Assembly: GCF_040372805.1 (NCBI RefSeq)
Contig: NZ_BAABWJ010000004.1
Location: 1 to 64,000 of the forward strand
Reading direction: 5' to 3'
Length of the DNA: 64,000 nt
DNA from: Pseudoteredinibacter isoporae_A
GTDB lineage: Bacteria > Pseudomonadota > Gammaproteobacteria > Pseudomonadales > Cellvibrionaceae
The position numbers were made by a program, and so were the translations under genes. This document shows positions 31,983 to 41,849 of the stretch, piece by piece (the stretch's first letter is position 1; each line of letters begins with the position of its first letter). Below the pieces are notes generated by a model. It was not told where the DNA came from, ran no database searches, and saw only the letters and a program-made list of their open reading frames with translations.

Positions 31983-34415
31983 TTATTCGTATCGAAGCGA
32001 CTGCACCGGTCGTTGTCGGGCGACCCTCCAAGCATGAACTGCAACAATACTCCAGGCCATTAATACCGCGATGGCGACAGCGAAGGCAACAAAAGGCAGA
32101 ATAGAACGAATGGCTTCCGGGTAGAAGTCGATGTACAGGCCCGCCGCCAAATAACTCAGGGGCACCGCCAGTAACACTGACCACAATACCGGTTTGGAAA
32201 TCTGCCACACCAATAAGCTGATTACCTGTCCTAGGCTGGCTCCCAAAACTTTGCGTATTCCAATCTCACGTGTGCGTCGTTGTGCCATAAAGGCCGCCAA
32301 CCCAAACAAACCGATCAGTGACAGCATTAAGGCAATACCCGCAAAGCCGGTGATCACGGCATTGATGCCTTCGGCGATTCGGTAAAACAGGCGGAAGTAA
32401 TAATCCAAAAATTTACTTTGAATTGGATAGTTCGGTATCAGGCTTTTCCAAGTACTCTCGGTATTCAACACACCCTGCTGTCGAAATTCCGGTACCAGAT
32501 GAACGGAGAGATATTTATAGGTCTGGGGTCGAACCATAAAACCTGTGGGTGGAATCGGTTGATGGACACCAAAGAAATAGCTGTCCGCCACCACACCAAT
32601 AATCTGATACTGGCGTTCTTTGGGATACTTTTCATCGTATATTTTGTAGAAGGTTTGACCGATTGCAGCGTCTGCACGACTGATACCGAGTTTATCGAGA
32701 AGACGTTGATTGACGATCACATTCACGATAGCTCGATCGTCTTCAAACACATCCTGGGAACGTTGTTCGTCAAACCAGCGCCCGGCCAGCAATTGCTGGC
32801 GATAGTTCAGCAAGTAGTCAAAATCCACGGATACGAAGGCGATGTCGAATTGACCAGCTTCATCACCAGCCTGTTTACTGACATCCCGATAATGCCCTGC
32901 CGAATGGAACGGTACAGCGCTGGACAAACTTGCTGCAGCTACGCCTTCCTGATTCAAAAGTTGTTGTTTCAGCGCTTTCTGCTTGGGCACAATACCATCG
33001 ATATCCAAACGCTCAAGCACTAGGGTATCGTTTTTGTTAAAGCTTGAGCTCAGCTCCTGTATTTTCTGGTTTTGGAAATACACCACCATCACCATGGCCA
33101 ACATGAAAATCGACAATGAAAACTGGGCAGTAATCAGAATATTGCGGAACCATTGCTTTCCACCCGCGCCATTCGCCGCACCGCGTAAACACTCAATGGG
33201 ATGATGGCGAGAAATTTGATACGCCGGATAAGCACCCGCACCCAAGCCTACCAACAAGGTGACACCGATTGCGTAGGGAAGAATTTGCGCGTAATTCAGG
33301 TCGACGGCTTTTCCAGTCCCGGAATTGTACAGCGGCACCAACCACTCAATGGCGGCCAGTGCCAGTAACATAGAAAAGCTGGCCAGGGTCAGGCTCTCGA
33401 TCAAAAACTGTTGCAGTAATTGCTTGCGGCTGGCTCCCAATGCTTTACGTAACCCCACTTCACGAATACGCCCCAGACTCTGGGCCGCTGCCAGATTGGT
33501 GTAGTTCAATGCCGCGATAATCAGAATCATCAGGCCGAGTACCTGAGCGGCTATCAGGACCGGAAAGCCCAAGGCATCCCAGACCATCGTGTTTGACATG
33601 ATCAGCGGGCGTACACGCAACGCTTCGGTGGACTTCCTCGCTTCATCCGGTGTGTGCTTATCGAACATAGCATCGGCTTCCTGCTGTAACCAGGCCCGGT
33701 CACGGTGTGTAGGCAGGAGCACATAAATCGCCGCTGAATTATTGCCCATTTCCCCCTCTTCGGTCAGCTTGCTGATTTGGGTCAGGGCACGATACGACGC
33801 GATAACGCCCAATTCATATTTGGGACGCATATCGGAATTCAAATGGCTGTCAGGTGCAATGTCTTCAATGACGGCGGTAACTTGTAGCGGTAGAGTCTGC
33901 TCTACCTTCATTTGACGCCCCAAAACATCCGCACGACCAAATAGACGTTCGGCAAAGCTGCGGGTCAGAATCAACCCATTCGGGTGATCAAGTGCGCTGG
34001 CGTCTCCGTGAATATACGTAAAATTAAAGATGCGCGTAAAATCTGAATCGACAAAACGGGCCCCAAGATAGTAACTGTTGTTATCGACCGTGAATTGTTT
34101 GATTCTGTGCACGGCTCTCGCCACAGCTTCCAGCTCGGGCAAACGAGCCCGAATCAATGGGCCATAGGCCGTTGCAGAATCGGGATACAAACCAATGGCT
34201 TCACCCGAGGTTGGAGCAAACTTACTGGCAAGAGTGAAAATTCGTTCACGCTTGTCGAACATATGGTCGTGGTTTTTCTCGTAGCCCGCCAACAATACCG
34301 AGAACATAAAAATCAGCAAACCCAGAGTTAAGCCAATAATATTGATCAGGGCAAACAATTTGTGCTTGAAAAGATTTCGCAATGCAATAGTGATATAGCT
34401 GAAAATCATGGTCAC
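31983..34415 (-). CDS. FtsX/MacB-type ABC transporter permease (fused double unit)
   Basis: The 810-residue permease has an N-terminal helix (HKLFALINIIGLTLGLLIFM), a large periplasmic MacB_PCD domain, and then FtsX blocks. The first FtsX block carries IREVGLRKALGASRKQLLQQ, the second TREIGIRKVLGASLGQVISL. Between them lies a second PCD-like periplasmic domain. This duplicated 8-helix layout is that of antimicrobial-peptide or macrolide exporters. With the ATPase (3 bases upstream) and membrane-fusion protein it would form a mechanotransmission pump. Substrate unknown; the facing sigma-54 two-component pair suggests induction by envelope stress or a peptide. Confidence 0.87.
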   Translation of the reverse strand: MTMIFSYITIALRNLFKHKLFALINIIGLTLGLLIFMFSVLLAGYEKNHDHMFDKRERIFTLASKFAPTSGEAIGLYPDSATAYGPLIRARLPELEAVARAVHRIKQFTVDNNSYYLGARFVDSDFTRIFNFTYIHGDASALDHPNGLILTRSFAERLFGRADVLGRQMKVEQTLPLQVTAVIEDIAPDSHLNSDMRPKYELGVIASYRALTQISKLTEEGEMGNNSAAIYVLLPTHRDRAWLQQEADAMFDKHTPDEARKSTEALRVRPLIMSNTMVWDALGFPVLIAAQVLGLMILIIAALNYTNLAAAQSLGRIREVGLRKALGASRKQLLQQFLIESLTLASFSMLLALAAIEWLVPLYNSGTGKAVDLNYAQILPYAIGVTLLVGLGAGAYPAYQISRHHPIECLRGAANGAGGKQWFRNILITAQFSLSIFMLAMVMVVYFQNQKIQELSSSFNKNDTLVLERLDIDGIVPKQKALKQQLLNQEGVAAASLSSAVPFHSAGHYRDVSKQAGDEAGQFDIAFVSVDFDYLLNYRQQLLAGRWFDEQRSQDVFEDDRAIVNVIVNQRLLDKLGISRADAAIGQTFYKIYDEKYPKERQYQIIGVVADSYFFGVHQPIPPTGFMVRPQTYKYLSVHLVPEFRQQGVLNTESTWKSLIPNYPIQSKFLDYYFRLFYRIAEGINAVITGFAGIALMLSLIGLFGLAAFMAQRRTREIGIRKVLGASLGQVISLLVWQISKPVLWSVLLAVPLSYLAAGLYIDFYPEAIRSILPFVAFAVAIAVLMAWSIVAVHAWRVARQRPVQSLRYE

Positions 34416-34418
34416 CTC

Positions 34419-35102
34419 CTAGGAAACCGCTCGCAGGTTTTCAGCAAGAATCTGGCCATCGAACAGATTAATGCAACGTCGAGCGTAATCGGCATGCGCC
34501 GATGAGTGCGTCACCATAATGATGCCGGTGCCTTCTCGATTCAACGCCTGCAGCATTTTCATCACTTCCTGACCGTGACTGCTGTCGAGGTTTCCGGTGG
34601 GCTCATCCGCCAGAATCAAACTGGGTTTGGCGACGACGGCACGAGCCACCGCGACACGTTGTTGCTGCCCTCCAGAGAGTTGCCCTGGGCGATGGTCAGC
34701 GCGATGAGCAATACCAACACGATCCATCACTTCCGCCACCTGCTCCCGACGCTGCTTCCCCGGTATATTGTGGTACTGCAGAGCCAGCTCGATGTTTTCT
34801 CTCACACTGAGCTCGTCAATCAAATTGAAATTCTGAAAGATAAACCCGATATTTTCTTTTCGGAGTTGTCCGAGTTGACGTTCGCTGTAAGCACTGATGT
34901 CTTCACCTTTAAACAGGTATTGACCTGAACTGGGTTGATCCAGCATACCCAGAATATTCAGCAAGGTGGATTTGCCACAGCCCGAAGGCCCCATGATGGC
35001 AATGAACTCCCCCTCTTCCATTTCCATATCGACTTGATTGAGTGCGAGGGTTTCAATCTCGTCACCGCGATAGCTTTTACACAGCTGTTGAAGTTTAATC
35101 AC
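34419..35102 (-). CDS. ABC transporter ATPase, MacB/LolD type
   Basis: The 227-residue ATPase has Walker A GPSGCGKST, Q-loop NFNLIDELSV, signature LSGGQQQRVAVARA, Walker B LILADEPTGNLD and the H-loop IIMVTHSS. It begins IKLQQLCKSYRGDEIETLAL, as in the MacB/LolD clade that drives FtsX-type permeases. It sits between fusion protein and permease with 9- and 3-base gaps, so the three genes form one operon. Confidence 0.92.
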   Translation of the reverse strand: MIKLQQLCKSYRGDEIETLALNQVDMEMEEGEFIAIMGPSGCGKSTLLNILGMLDQPSSGQYLFKGEDISAYSERQLGQLRKENIGFIFQNFNLIDELSVRENIELALQYHNIPGKQRREQVAEVMDRVGIAHRADHRPGQLSGGQQQRVAVARAVVAKPSLILADEPTGNLDSSHGQEVMKMLQALNREGTGIIMVTHSSAHADYARRCINLFDGQILAENLRAVS

Positions 35103-35111
35103 TGTTCTCTC

Positions 35112-36413
35112 CTAAGAGTCTTGGGATAATTTTAAGCGATCTGCGTCTTTAAACGCAGCATAGGCTGAGGTAATAATTTCTTCTCCGGACCGAAGCCCCG
35201 AAATCACCTCGATAAAGTCATTGTTGCGGCGACCCAGTTGTACTTCACGACGCTTGGCTTCACGGCCGTCATCGCTAAGCACATACAGCCAGCGGCCACC
35301 CGTGTCTTGAAAATACGGGCCATTGGGGATTAACAAGGCAGGCTCACTGGCACCCAGCTGTAAGCGGCTTTGCACACTCTGGCCGATGCGCAGCTTATCC
35401 GGCAGGGTGTTTTCAAACGTCATGTCGATTTGAAACTGTCCGCCACGTACATCCGGATAAATCTTACTCACGGTGAGCTGGTACGCCTGCCCCTGCAGTT
35501 CGATGTTTGCACTCTGGCCGAGGACAATACGCCCCAGATAATATTCATCGACTCCGGCTTTGAGCTTGAACGAACGAGGCTGGCTGATTTGACCGATACG
35601 GTCTCCGCGTTGAATGCTCTGCCCTTCCACCAGATCGAAGCCGGATAAACGCCCATCAAACGGTGCTCGAATATGCAGGGCTTCCAGACTTTCACGGGCA
35701 AAGGCCAAATTGTCCTCCATCACTGAGGCCTTGGTTTGATAGAACTGCAATTGCTTCGCCATCAGGCGCTCATCCGACGCCTGGGCCTCCAGGCTCAGCT
35801 CGTGTAACCTTCGGTAGTGACGCAGCTCATCTTCGGTCTTATCAACGGTTTCCTGGGAAATGTGCGCCGAAGCCAAGAGGGCCTGAAAACGCTGGCTTTG
35901 ACGTTCCAATCGCTCAAGGTGGTACGACAAGCTGGCCAATTCGGTCTTGTGATTGAGCCGGTTTTGCTCCAGTCGCAGCTCTTGCTCACGCATGACATTG
36001 AGCTGTTCAATCACCCGCGATTCGGTGCTCATGACGCTGAGTTGAAGATCGGAGTTCGACAGGCGCGCAAGTGTCTGACCGGACTGGACTTCCGCACCAT
36101 CCTCTACCAGCAGCTGATCCACTCTCCCACCTTGAATGGCATCCAAAAAGACGGTCTTGCGAGGTTCGACTCGTGCTCGAAGCGGAATAAAATCATCGAA
36201 AACCCCCTGTTTGGCCGTGCCGGTGACCAGACGGTCCCGCGCCATATGCAGCGACTTGCCTTGTTCGTAAAACAGCACAAATGCGACCACGCCAGCCATT
36301 ATCAACGCGCCGAGCAACAGCCAACGCTTCAAGGGCTTGACGCGAGCGATGCGGCGATCCATTGGGTGATCACGTGTAAATTGTGGGTTTTGCTGGGACC
36401 CCTTGTCGTTCAT
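35112..36413 (-). CDS. Periplasmic membrane-fusion (HlyD/MacA-like) protein
   Basis: Start placed at ATG 36413 with AGAGG upstream (the longer ORF uses TTG). The 433-residue protein has one N-terminal helix (WLLLGALIMAGVVAFVLFY), a split lipoyl-like domain (GGRVDQLLVEDGAEVQSGQT and FDGRLSGFDLVEGQSIQRGD), a helical hairpin between them (~130-240, heptad-rich) and a beta-barrel part. It links the inner-membrane pump to an outer-membrane channel that is not encoded here, presumably a TolC-type protein. First gene of the operon, transcribed from the sigma-54 promoter at 36503-36517. Confidence 0.86.
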   Translation of the reverse strand: MNDKGSQQNPQFTRDHPMDRRIARVKPLKRWLLLGALIMAGVVAFVLFYEQGKSLHMARDRLVTGTAKQGVFDDFIPLRARVEPRKTVFLDAIQGGRVDQLLVEDGAEVQSGQTLARLSNSDLQLSVMSTESRVIEQLNVMREQELRLEQNRLNHKTELASLSYHLERLERQSQRFQALLASAHISQETVDKTEDELRHYRRLHELSLEAQASDERLMAKQLQFYQTKASVMEDNLAFARESLEALHIRAPFDGRLSGFDLVEGQSIQRGDRIGQISQPRSFKLKAGVDEYYLGRIVLGQSANIELQGQAYQLTVSKIYPDVRGGQFQIDMTFENTLPDKLRIGQSVQSRLQLGASEPALLIPNGPYFQDTGGRWLYVLSDDGREAKRREVQLGRRNNDFIEVISGLRSGEEIITSAYAAFKDADRLKLSQDS

Positions 36414-36502
36414 AAACAACCTCTAACTGTGCTGGCCCGGTTTTCGCTTTATTCCGATGCGAAACGCTTTTGGCCGTGGCGAATGCGATTGAACGAGAGA
36501 TT

Positions 36503-36517
36503 GCAAAGCGGGTGCCA
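36503..36517 (-). promoter_or_regulatory. Sigma-54 promoter of the ABC efflux operon
   Basis: On the minus strand TGGCAC-CCGCT-TTGC, an exact match to the -24/-12 consensus TGGCAC-N5-TTGC, ~90 bases upstream of the fusion-protein start. The adjacent divergent gene encodes a sigma-54 activator, which supports function. Confidence 0.85.
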
Positions 36518-36566
36518 AAATGTAAGTTGTTGTATTTAAAAGGATTTGCATGAGAACTATGGATTG

Positions 36567-36610
36567 ACTGTCCGATCCCGTTCAGGAACAACTGTTCGTA
36601 AATGGACAGT
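36567..36610. promoter_or_regulatory. Activator palindromes (UAS) for the sigma-54 regulator
   Basis: ACTGTCC (36567-36573) and GGAACA (36585-36590) are followed by ACTGTTC (36591-36597) and GGACAGT (36604-36610): two back-to-back TGTYC...GRACA palindromes, the second nearly perfect. They lie 50-107 bases upstream of the -24 box on the promoter's upstream side, the usual enhancer position. Confidence 0.65.
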
Positions 36611-36647
36611 CGCTGTACGATATCGAACACCATTGAGGAGAACCCTT

Positions 36648-38063
36648 TTGCCTGAAGACCACAAAATACTGGTCATCGATGATGATCAGGACATTCTGCT
36701 TGCGGCGAAGCTGCTGTTAAAACGCCACGTCGAGGCCGTTGATATCTGCAATCGCCCCGAGCAATTGCCCAAGCTTCTGGGGGCCACACAGTACGACGCT
36801 GTTTTGCTGGATATGAATTTCTCGCCGGGCGAGAGCAGCGGCCAGGAAGGGCTGTATTGGCTACAGGAAGTGTTAGCGCTGGACCCGGATGCTGTGGTCG
36901 TGATGATCACCGCTCACAGCGCGGTGGAGCTGGCCGTCGAAGCCATGAAATACGGCGCAACGGACTTCATCGCCAAGCCCTGGCAAAATGAAAAGGTTCT
37001 GGCCACTCTTTCGGCCGCTATTAAACTGCGACACAGCCGACGTGAAGCCACACAGTTGCGACAAAGCAATGCAGCGCTGATTGAGGCGAACCAGCCCCAG
37101 AGCGATATGATTGGTGAGTCACCTCATATGCAACAGGTGAAGCGCGTTATTGAGCGCGCGGCGCCCACAGACGCGAATGTGTTGATCCTCGGTGAGAATG
37201 GTACCGGTAAAGAGCTTGTGGCCCGAGAGTTACATCAGCAAAGCCAGCGCCGAGATAAAGCTTTTGTCGCGGTCGACCTTGGAGCCGTGTCAGAAAACCT
37301 GTTTGAGTCTGAATTATTTGGCCACGCCAAAGGCGCCTTCACCGGCGCTGATAAAGCCCGGGTTGGGCGTTTACTGGCCGCGAATGGTGGTACCTTGTTT
37401 CTGGATGAAATAGGCAATATTCCGCTGCACTTACAAGCCAAGTTACTGACCGTACTGGAACAACGTCAGGTCACGCCTCTGGGCAGTAATAAACATCAAC
37501 CACTGGACATTCGCCTGGTCGCTGCAACCAATGTTCAACGGGATCAGCTCGCCGATGAACGTCTGTTTCGTCAGGATTTATTGTACCGTTTGAATACGGT
37601 GGAAATCACATTACCGGCTCTGCGAGAACGGGCTGACGATATTGTTTTGATTGCGCAGCATTACTTGCAGCTGCACAAACGAAAATACCAGAAACCGGAT
37701 CTCGAGTTCTCCTCGCAAGCCTTGGATGATATCGCCGCGTATGAGTGGCCCGGGAATGTTCGGGCATTACGCCATGCCGTTGAGCGAGCGGTTATCTTAT
37801 CCGATGGCCCTTGCCTTCATTCATCTGACCTGCAAATTCCCAGTAATCATTCGGCGCCATCGATTCCTGAAACGCTATCTGACATAGATTCTATTTCGGT
37901 AAACCCCAATGCGCCGGGAGTGGATTTGGACCTTGAGAAGGCCGAGCGGGAATTAGTCAGCACCGCCCTGCACCGCCACAACTTCAATATCAGCCAAGCA
38001 GCGAAAGCCCTGGGCATTACCCGAGCATCTTTGTATCGCAGGATGGAAAAATATGATCTTTAA
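36648..38063 (+). CDS. Sigma-54-dependent response regulator (NtrC family)
   Basis: I start at TTG 36648 (GAGGAG upstream), 471 residues, because the receiver begins there (HKILVIDDDQDILLAAKLLL). Asp in LLDMNFSPGE is the phospho-acceptor. The AAA+ domain has Walker A GENGTGKELVARE, GAFTGADKA (sigma-54 loop), Walker B GGTLFLDEIGN and R-finger region RQDLLYRLNTVEITLP. The C-terminal Fis-type HTH is NISQAAKALGITRASLYRRM. It should bind the palindromes just upstream and activate the divergent efflux operon. Overlaps the kinase gene by 11 bases. Confidence 0.92.
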   Translation: MPEDHKILVIDDDQDILLAAKLLLKRHVEAVDICNRPEQLPKLLGATQYDAVLLDMNFSPGESSGQEGLYWLQEVLALDPDAVVVMITAHSAVELAVEAMKYGATDFIAKPWQNEKVLATLSAAIKLRHSRREATQLRQSNAALIEANQPQSDMIGESPHMQQVKRVIERAAPTDANVLILGENGTGKELVARELHQQSQRRDKAFVAVDLGAVSENLFESELFGHAKGAFTGADKARVGRLLAANGGTLFLDEIGNIPLHLQAKLLTVLEQRQVTPLGSNKHQPLDIRLVAATNVQRDQLADERLFRQDLLYRLNTVEITLPALRERADDIVLIAQHYLQLHKRKYQKPDLEFSSQALDDIAAYEWPGNVRALRHAVERAVILSDGPCLHSSDLQIPSNHSAPSIPETLSDIDSISVNPNAPGVDLDLEKAERELVSTALHRHNFNISQAAKALGITRASLYRRMEKYDL

Positions 38064-39420
38064 ACGGTTTTCCCATTCCTTGTATTTTCAACTGCTGATT
38101 GTTTTTTCCTGCCTGTTCGGGCTGGTGTATTTTATTCTCATACCCGGTTACTACGCCGTAAGCGCTCTGATGGCTTTGTTGTCCCTTGCGGCGTGTTGGT
38201 CTGTGCAAAGTCTGGTGACCAAGCACAATCGCCAATACACGCGTTTATTGCAAGCCGCCAATCATCTTGATTTTGACAATCGCCTGCCTTTAGCGCCTCC
38301 AGATTGCGAGTTCCCAGAACTCAAACAGCAATTGGAAACCGTACTGGCGAGTTGGCAAGAACAACTGCACAGCCAAGCGTTAGAGTTGAAACACTGCCAG
38401 GCATTGGTTGAACACATGCCCATTCCGCTGATCTCCATACAGGGCGATGACGCTATTCATTTCCATAATCAGTCCGCGCGCCGATTCTTTGAGTTGGGCG
38501 ATTTTTGTAAACCTGAAGACCTGCGCGTTTTTGGGGAAGATTTTTACTATTCCTTGAGCCAGCTCAGACCCGGGCAACAGCAACTTTTGAATTTCTTCGA
38601 CGGTGCCCAAACCAGGCAATTGAGCGCACAGGCCAGCATATACAAAAGCAGTAAGGGCCAGGAAATCCTGATCAGCTTGATGGATATCGAAGCCGATCTG
38701 GATCGCAATCAACTTCAGGCCTGGCGGGAAATGGCGGCAGTATTAAGCCATGAACTATTGAACAGCATTACTCCCGTGGCGTCCCTGGCGGAGACCAGTC
38801 AACAGCTTTTAGAAGACTGCCGCAGCGCCTTCCCCAAACATGAGCAGTCACTTGAAGCCTTGGATGATGCCTATGAAGCCAGCCAGGTATTGGCCAGACG
38901 CTCCAGAGGATTAATGGATTTCGTCAGCAACTATCGTCTATTGCAAAACACTTCGGAAATAACACCTTGTATTTTCACCCTATCAGATTTGTTCAGGGAG
39001 CTGAATACGCTATTGCTCGCGGACGATACGTTTACCGGAGTTAGATTATCTTTTGAGGCGAAACCAGCAAGCCTGCAGCTCAATGCAGATCGAGAACTCC
39101 TCGAACAAATGTTGATTAATTTGCTTCGAAATTCAGCGCAAGCTCAATCTGGTTTTGATTCAATGAGCGACGAAGCTCCGAAGATTCACCTTACCGCTTA
39201 TTTGGATCGTCGCAATCGTTGCCACATCGAAGTTCAGGACAATGGCCCGGGGATCAAGGACGAGCATAAGAAGCGTATCTTCCTACCCTTTTACACCAGC
39301 AAAAGCGACGGCAGTGGCATTGGGCTTGCGATGGCGAGGCAAACCATGGTGGCCCACGGCGGGAAAATCAGTGTTCACGACGCGCCAATGGGGGGCGCAT
39401 TGTTCCGATTGAGTTTTTAG
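38053..39420 (+). CDS. Membrane sensor histidine kinase, partner of the sigma-54 regulator
   Basis: A 455-residue kinase. Two N-terminal helices (LQLLIVFSCLFGLVYFILIP-like, read LLIVFSCLFGLVYFILIPGY, and ALMALLSLAACWSV) are separated by only a few residues, so it senses within or near the membrane. A PAS-like domain follows (~110-215), then the H-box EMAAVLSHELLNSITPVASL. The ATPase has N-box QMLINLLRNSAQAQ, G1 DNGPGIKDE, F-box FLPFYTSKS and G2 GSGIGLAMARQ. Translationally coupled to the regulator. The signal is unknown; a substrate of the pump is likely. Confidence 0.88.
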   Translation: MIFKRFSHSLYFQLLIVFSCLFGLVYFILIPGYYAVSALMALLSLAACWSVQSLVTKHNRQYTRLLQAANHLDFDNRLPLAPPDCEFPELKQQLETVLASWQEQLHSQALELKHCQALVEHMPIPLISIQGDDAIHFHNQSARRFFELGDFCKPEDLRVFGEDFYYSLSQLRPGQQQLLNFFDGAQTRQLSAQASIYKSSKGQEILISLMDIEADLDRNQLQAWREMAAVLSHELLNSITPVASLAETSQQLLEDCRSAFPKHEQSLEALDDAYEASQVLARRSRGLMDFVSNYRLLQNTSEITPCIFTLSDLFRELNTLLLADDTFTGVRLSFEAKPASLQLNADRELLEQMLINLLRNSAQAQSGFDSMSDEAPKIHLTAYLDRRNRCHIEVQDNGPGIKDEHKKRIFLPFYTSKSDGSGIGLAMARQTMVAHGGKISVHDAPMGGALFRLSF

Positions 39421-39433
39421 CGTATCCAACCAC

Positions 39434-39466
39434 AAAAAGCCTCAGCCTTAAACCGACTGAGGCTTT
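39434..39466. terminator. Bidirectional terminator between kinase and siderophore receptor
   Basis: AAAGCCTCAG and CTGAGGCTTT form a 10-bp perfect stem around an 11-base loop, flanked by A- and T-tracts; it serves two convergent genes. Confidence 0.75.
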
Positions 39467-39488
39467 ACATCACACGTTTAGCGAGAAT

Positions 39489-41585
39489 TTAAAACGTTGT
39501 GGTAATGGACAAGCGCGCGTTTACCGGCTTACCGGTCGAGATGTTGTCGTTGCTGTGCGCATCCGGGAAGTACTCTTCGTCCAACAGGTTTTCAATGTTC
39601 AGCTGAAGCGTCGTGTTTTCACTGAGATCGTAATAAGCCGCAGCATCCACACGCACATAGCTGGGCACTTCAACAGAGTTGTCTTCGCGTACAAAGAAGC
39701 TGTCCTGATAGGTGGCACCCAAGCCAAAACGCAACTGCTCATTTACACGGAAACTGTTCCAGAGTGAGAACATATTCTCCGGAGTCTGGCGGGTTTTATT
39801 GCCGCTGTTCCCGCTGCCATCAACGCGTTTTACTTCACCATCAAGATAGGCATATCCGGTGGTGATGGCCCAGTTTTCCGACAAACTGCCACTCAACTGA
39901 ATTTCAAAGCCCTGGGTTTCCGAACCTTCAATAACCACCAACTGAGAAGGATCTTCAGGATCCACCGAGGTATAGCTCTCGCGCTCCAGTTCAAATATCG
40001 CCGTAGTTAAGCTGAGCTTGTCATTGAGATCCCACTTTAAACCCACTTCGCGGTTTTCAAAAAACTGCGGGCGGGTGCTTTCAGAATCCAAGCTCAAGGT
40101 CAGGAATTGATCACCAGAACGAGGCAGGAATGTTTCGCTGTAGCTGGCATAAATTGATACGTTCTCGGCAGGCTTGTAAATAAAGCCAAGGCGCGGAGTC
40201 ACTTCTTCGTCAACACGGTTGAAGTTACCGTTGTTACGAATATCACGCACATCAATATCGAACTTGTCAAAACGCAAACCCGCAATCAATTTAAACTCAT
40301 CACTCAAATCAATTTGATCTTGCAGGTACACAGACGCAAATTCCACTTCAGATTGACGATTGCGGGCTTCTTGTGTGAAGGCGAACGCCGGAATAATCAG
40401 AGGGTCCGAAAAAGGAATAAATAGCTGATCGTCATTATTGGCTTCAAACACATTGTCAAATCGCGCGTTGTGGGTGTCTTGCTTACCAAATTCTGCACCA
40501 AACAATACGGTGTGTTTCAAGGAACCCGTGGCAAACTCACCCACCAGGTTGGCTTGGAAGATAGTGTTTTCGCGTTCGGTCGTGTCACGGTAACCATCCA
40601 GCTCGACTTCGGCAATACGACCATTGTTCACCACAACTTCTTCGCTGGCATAGAGGTTTTGGTAGAGTTTGTCATAGTCAGCGTATTGCGCAACGATGTT
40701 ACCACGGAGATTCTCAGAAAATTCGTGCTTGATGTTGGCTCGCCAGATATGTGCTTCCAGTGTCGTACGATTTTGGTCTGCAGAACCGAAGAAGGTATCT
40801 TCATAGCCTTCCAATGGTTTGTCAGGCCCTCCATCAACGTTCATGGAAGGCACACCTCGATCCACTGTGCGATCGTCATCCACATACTCGTAAGAAAAAT
40901 CACCGCTGGTCTTTGGGCTGAACTCTACCGTTAGGGTTGGATTCAGCGCGTAACTGTCGCCTTCGTAGAAATCACGGTGGTTTTCCAACGATTGGTAGTA
41001 AGCGTTTAAACGAAAAGCTGCACGGCTGCTAATCTCAACATTCGTATCGGCCGCGACTGAATAGGCACCGAAGGTATCAATACCGGTGTTCAGAGACGTA
41101 AAATCGTCACCAATTTTCGCTTTTTTGCTCACTCGGTTGATCACGCCACCGCCGCCGCCTCGACCGAACAGTAAGGCATTGGAGCCACGTAGGACTTCAA
41201 CCTGCTCTACGTTATAGAGCGGGCGGTAATACTGAACATCGTCACGAAGACCGTCGATAAAGAAATCGGCTGTCGTCTGAATGCCGCGAATGATTATGGC
41301 ATCACGGTGGCCCTCACCCTGGCTGATCGATAAACCAGGAGTGTAGCGTAATACATCGCCAATATTGCGAAAGGCCTGCTCTTCGATCTGAGCGCTGGAC
41401 ACAATCGATAAGCTCTGGGGCACATTCAGAATCGGGGTTGGGGTTTTTACCGAGTTGATTTTATCGATGGACAGGTACTTTCCTTCGACAATGATTTCTT
41501 CAATATTGTCCTGGGCGTGAACAAGCCCGGAAGCCAGCAGCTGATTCGCGGCCACCAGGGCCACGGCCAAAGGCATTTTCTTCAT
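39489..41585 (-). CDS. TonB-dependent siderophore receptor (FhuA/FhuE-like)
   Basis: ATG 41585 with GGAG upstream gives 698 residues and a signal peptide ending GLVHA-QD. The plug domain follows (ILNVPQSLSIVSSAQIEEQA, DVLRYTPGLS, FFIDGLRDDVQYYRPLYNVE with the GSNALLFGRGGGGGVINRVS box). A 22-strand barrel ends in ARLSITTTF with the terminal Phe required by BAM. TRQTPENMFSLWN and NIENLLDEEYFPDA are typical siderophore-receptor C-terminal motifs. It imports a ferric siderophore, probably of the hydroxamate class; the ligand cannot be told. A Fur-box-like sequence lies upstream. Confidence 0.9.
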   Translation of the reverse strand: MKKMPLAVALVAANQLLASGLVHAQDNIEEIIVEGKYLSIDKINSVKTPTPILNVPQSLSIVSSAQIEEQAFRNIGDVLRYTPGLSISQGEGHRDAIIIRGIQTTADFFIDGLRDDVQYYRPLYNVEQVEVLRGSNALLFGRGGGGGVINRVSKKAKIGDDFTSLNTGIDTFGAYSVAADTNVEISSRAAFRLNAYYQSLENHRDFYEGDSYALNPTLTVEFSPKTSGDFSYEYVDDDRTVDRGVPSMNVDGGPDKPLEGYEDTFFGSADQNRTTLEAHIWRANIKHEFSENLRGNIVAQYADYDKLYQNLYASEEVVVNNGRIAEVELDGYRDTTERENTIFQANLVGEFATGSLKHTVLFGAEFGKQDTHNARFDNVFEANNDDQLFIPFSDPLIIPAFAFTQEARNRQSEVEFASVYLQDQIDLSDEFKLIAGLRFDKFDIDVRDIRNNGNFNRVDEEVTPRLGFIYKPAENVSIYASYSETFLPRSGDQFLTLSLDSESTRPQFFENREVGLKWDLNDKLSLTTAIFELERESYTSVDPEDPSQLVVIEGSETQGFEIQLSGSLSENWAITTGYAYLDGEVKRVDGSGNSGNKTRQTPENMFSLWNSFRVNEQLRFGLGATYQDSFFVREDNSVEVPSYVRVDAAAYYDLSENTTLQLNIENLLDEEYFPDAHSNDNISTGKPVNARLSITTTF

Positions 41586-41729
41586 GATTCTCCACTCCAA
41601 AAAGGTTCGATAGCTTTATGTGCAAGTAATGGCTACGGCCTTTAAAAACCGTCTATTTTTCAGGGTCTTAAACGCCCTATTTTTCTGTGGGCACAAGTAT
41701 CGTAGAGATGGATTTAGAATGGAATGGTA

Positions 41730-41748
41730 AATGAGTATTATTCTTATT
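41730..41748 (-). promoter_or_regulatory. Fur box of the siderophore receptor
   Basis: AATGAGTATTATTCTTATT matches the interrupted palindrome AATGAGAATTATTCTCATT at 17 of 19 positions, ~145 bases upstream of the receptor start. Iron repression is expected. Confidence 0.7.
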
Positions 41749-41849
41749 TTATTTTGTCATAAGGATACTACTTATTAGCCTAATGCGGCGTCAGTTCCGG
41801 CATCTCGACATGCAAATTGCCGAAGGCGCCGAATTCAGAGGCTTAAGGG

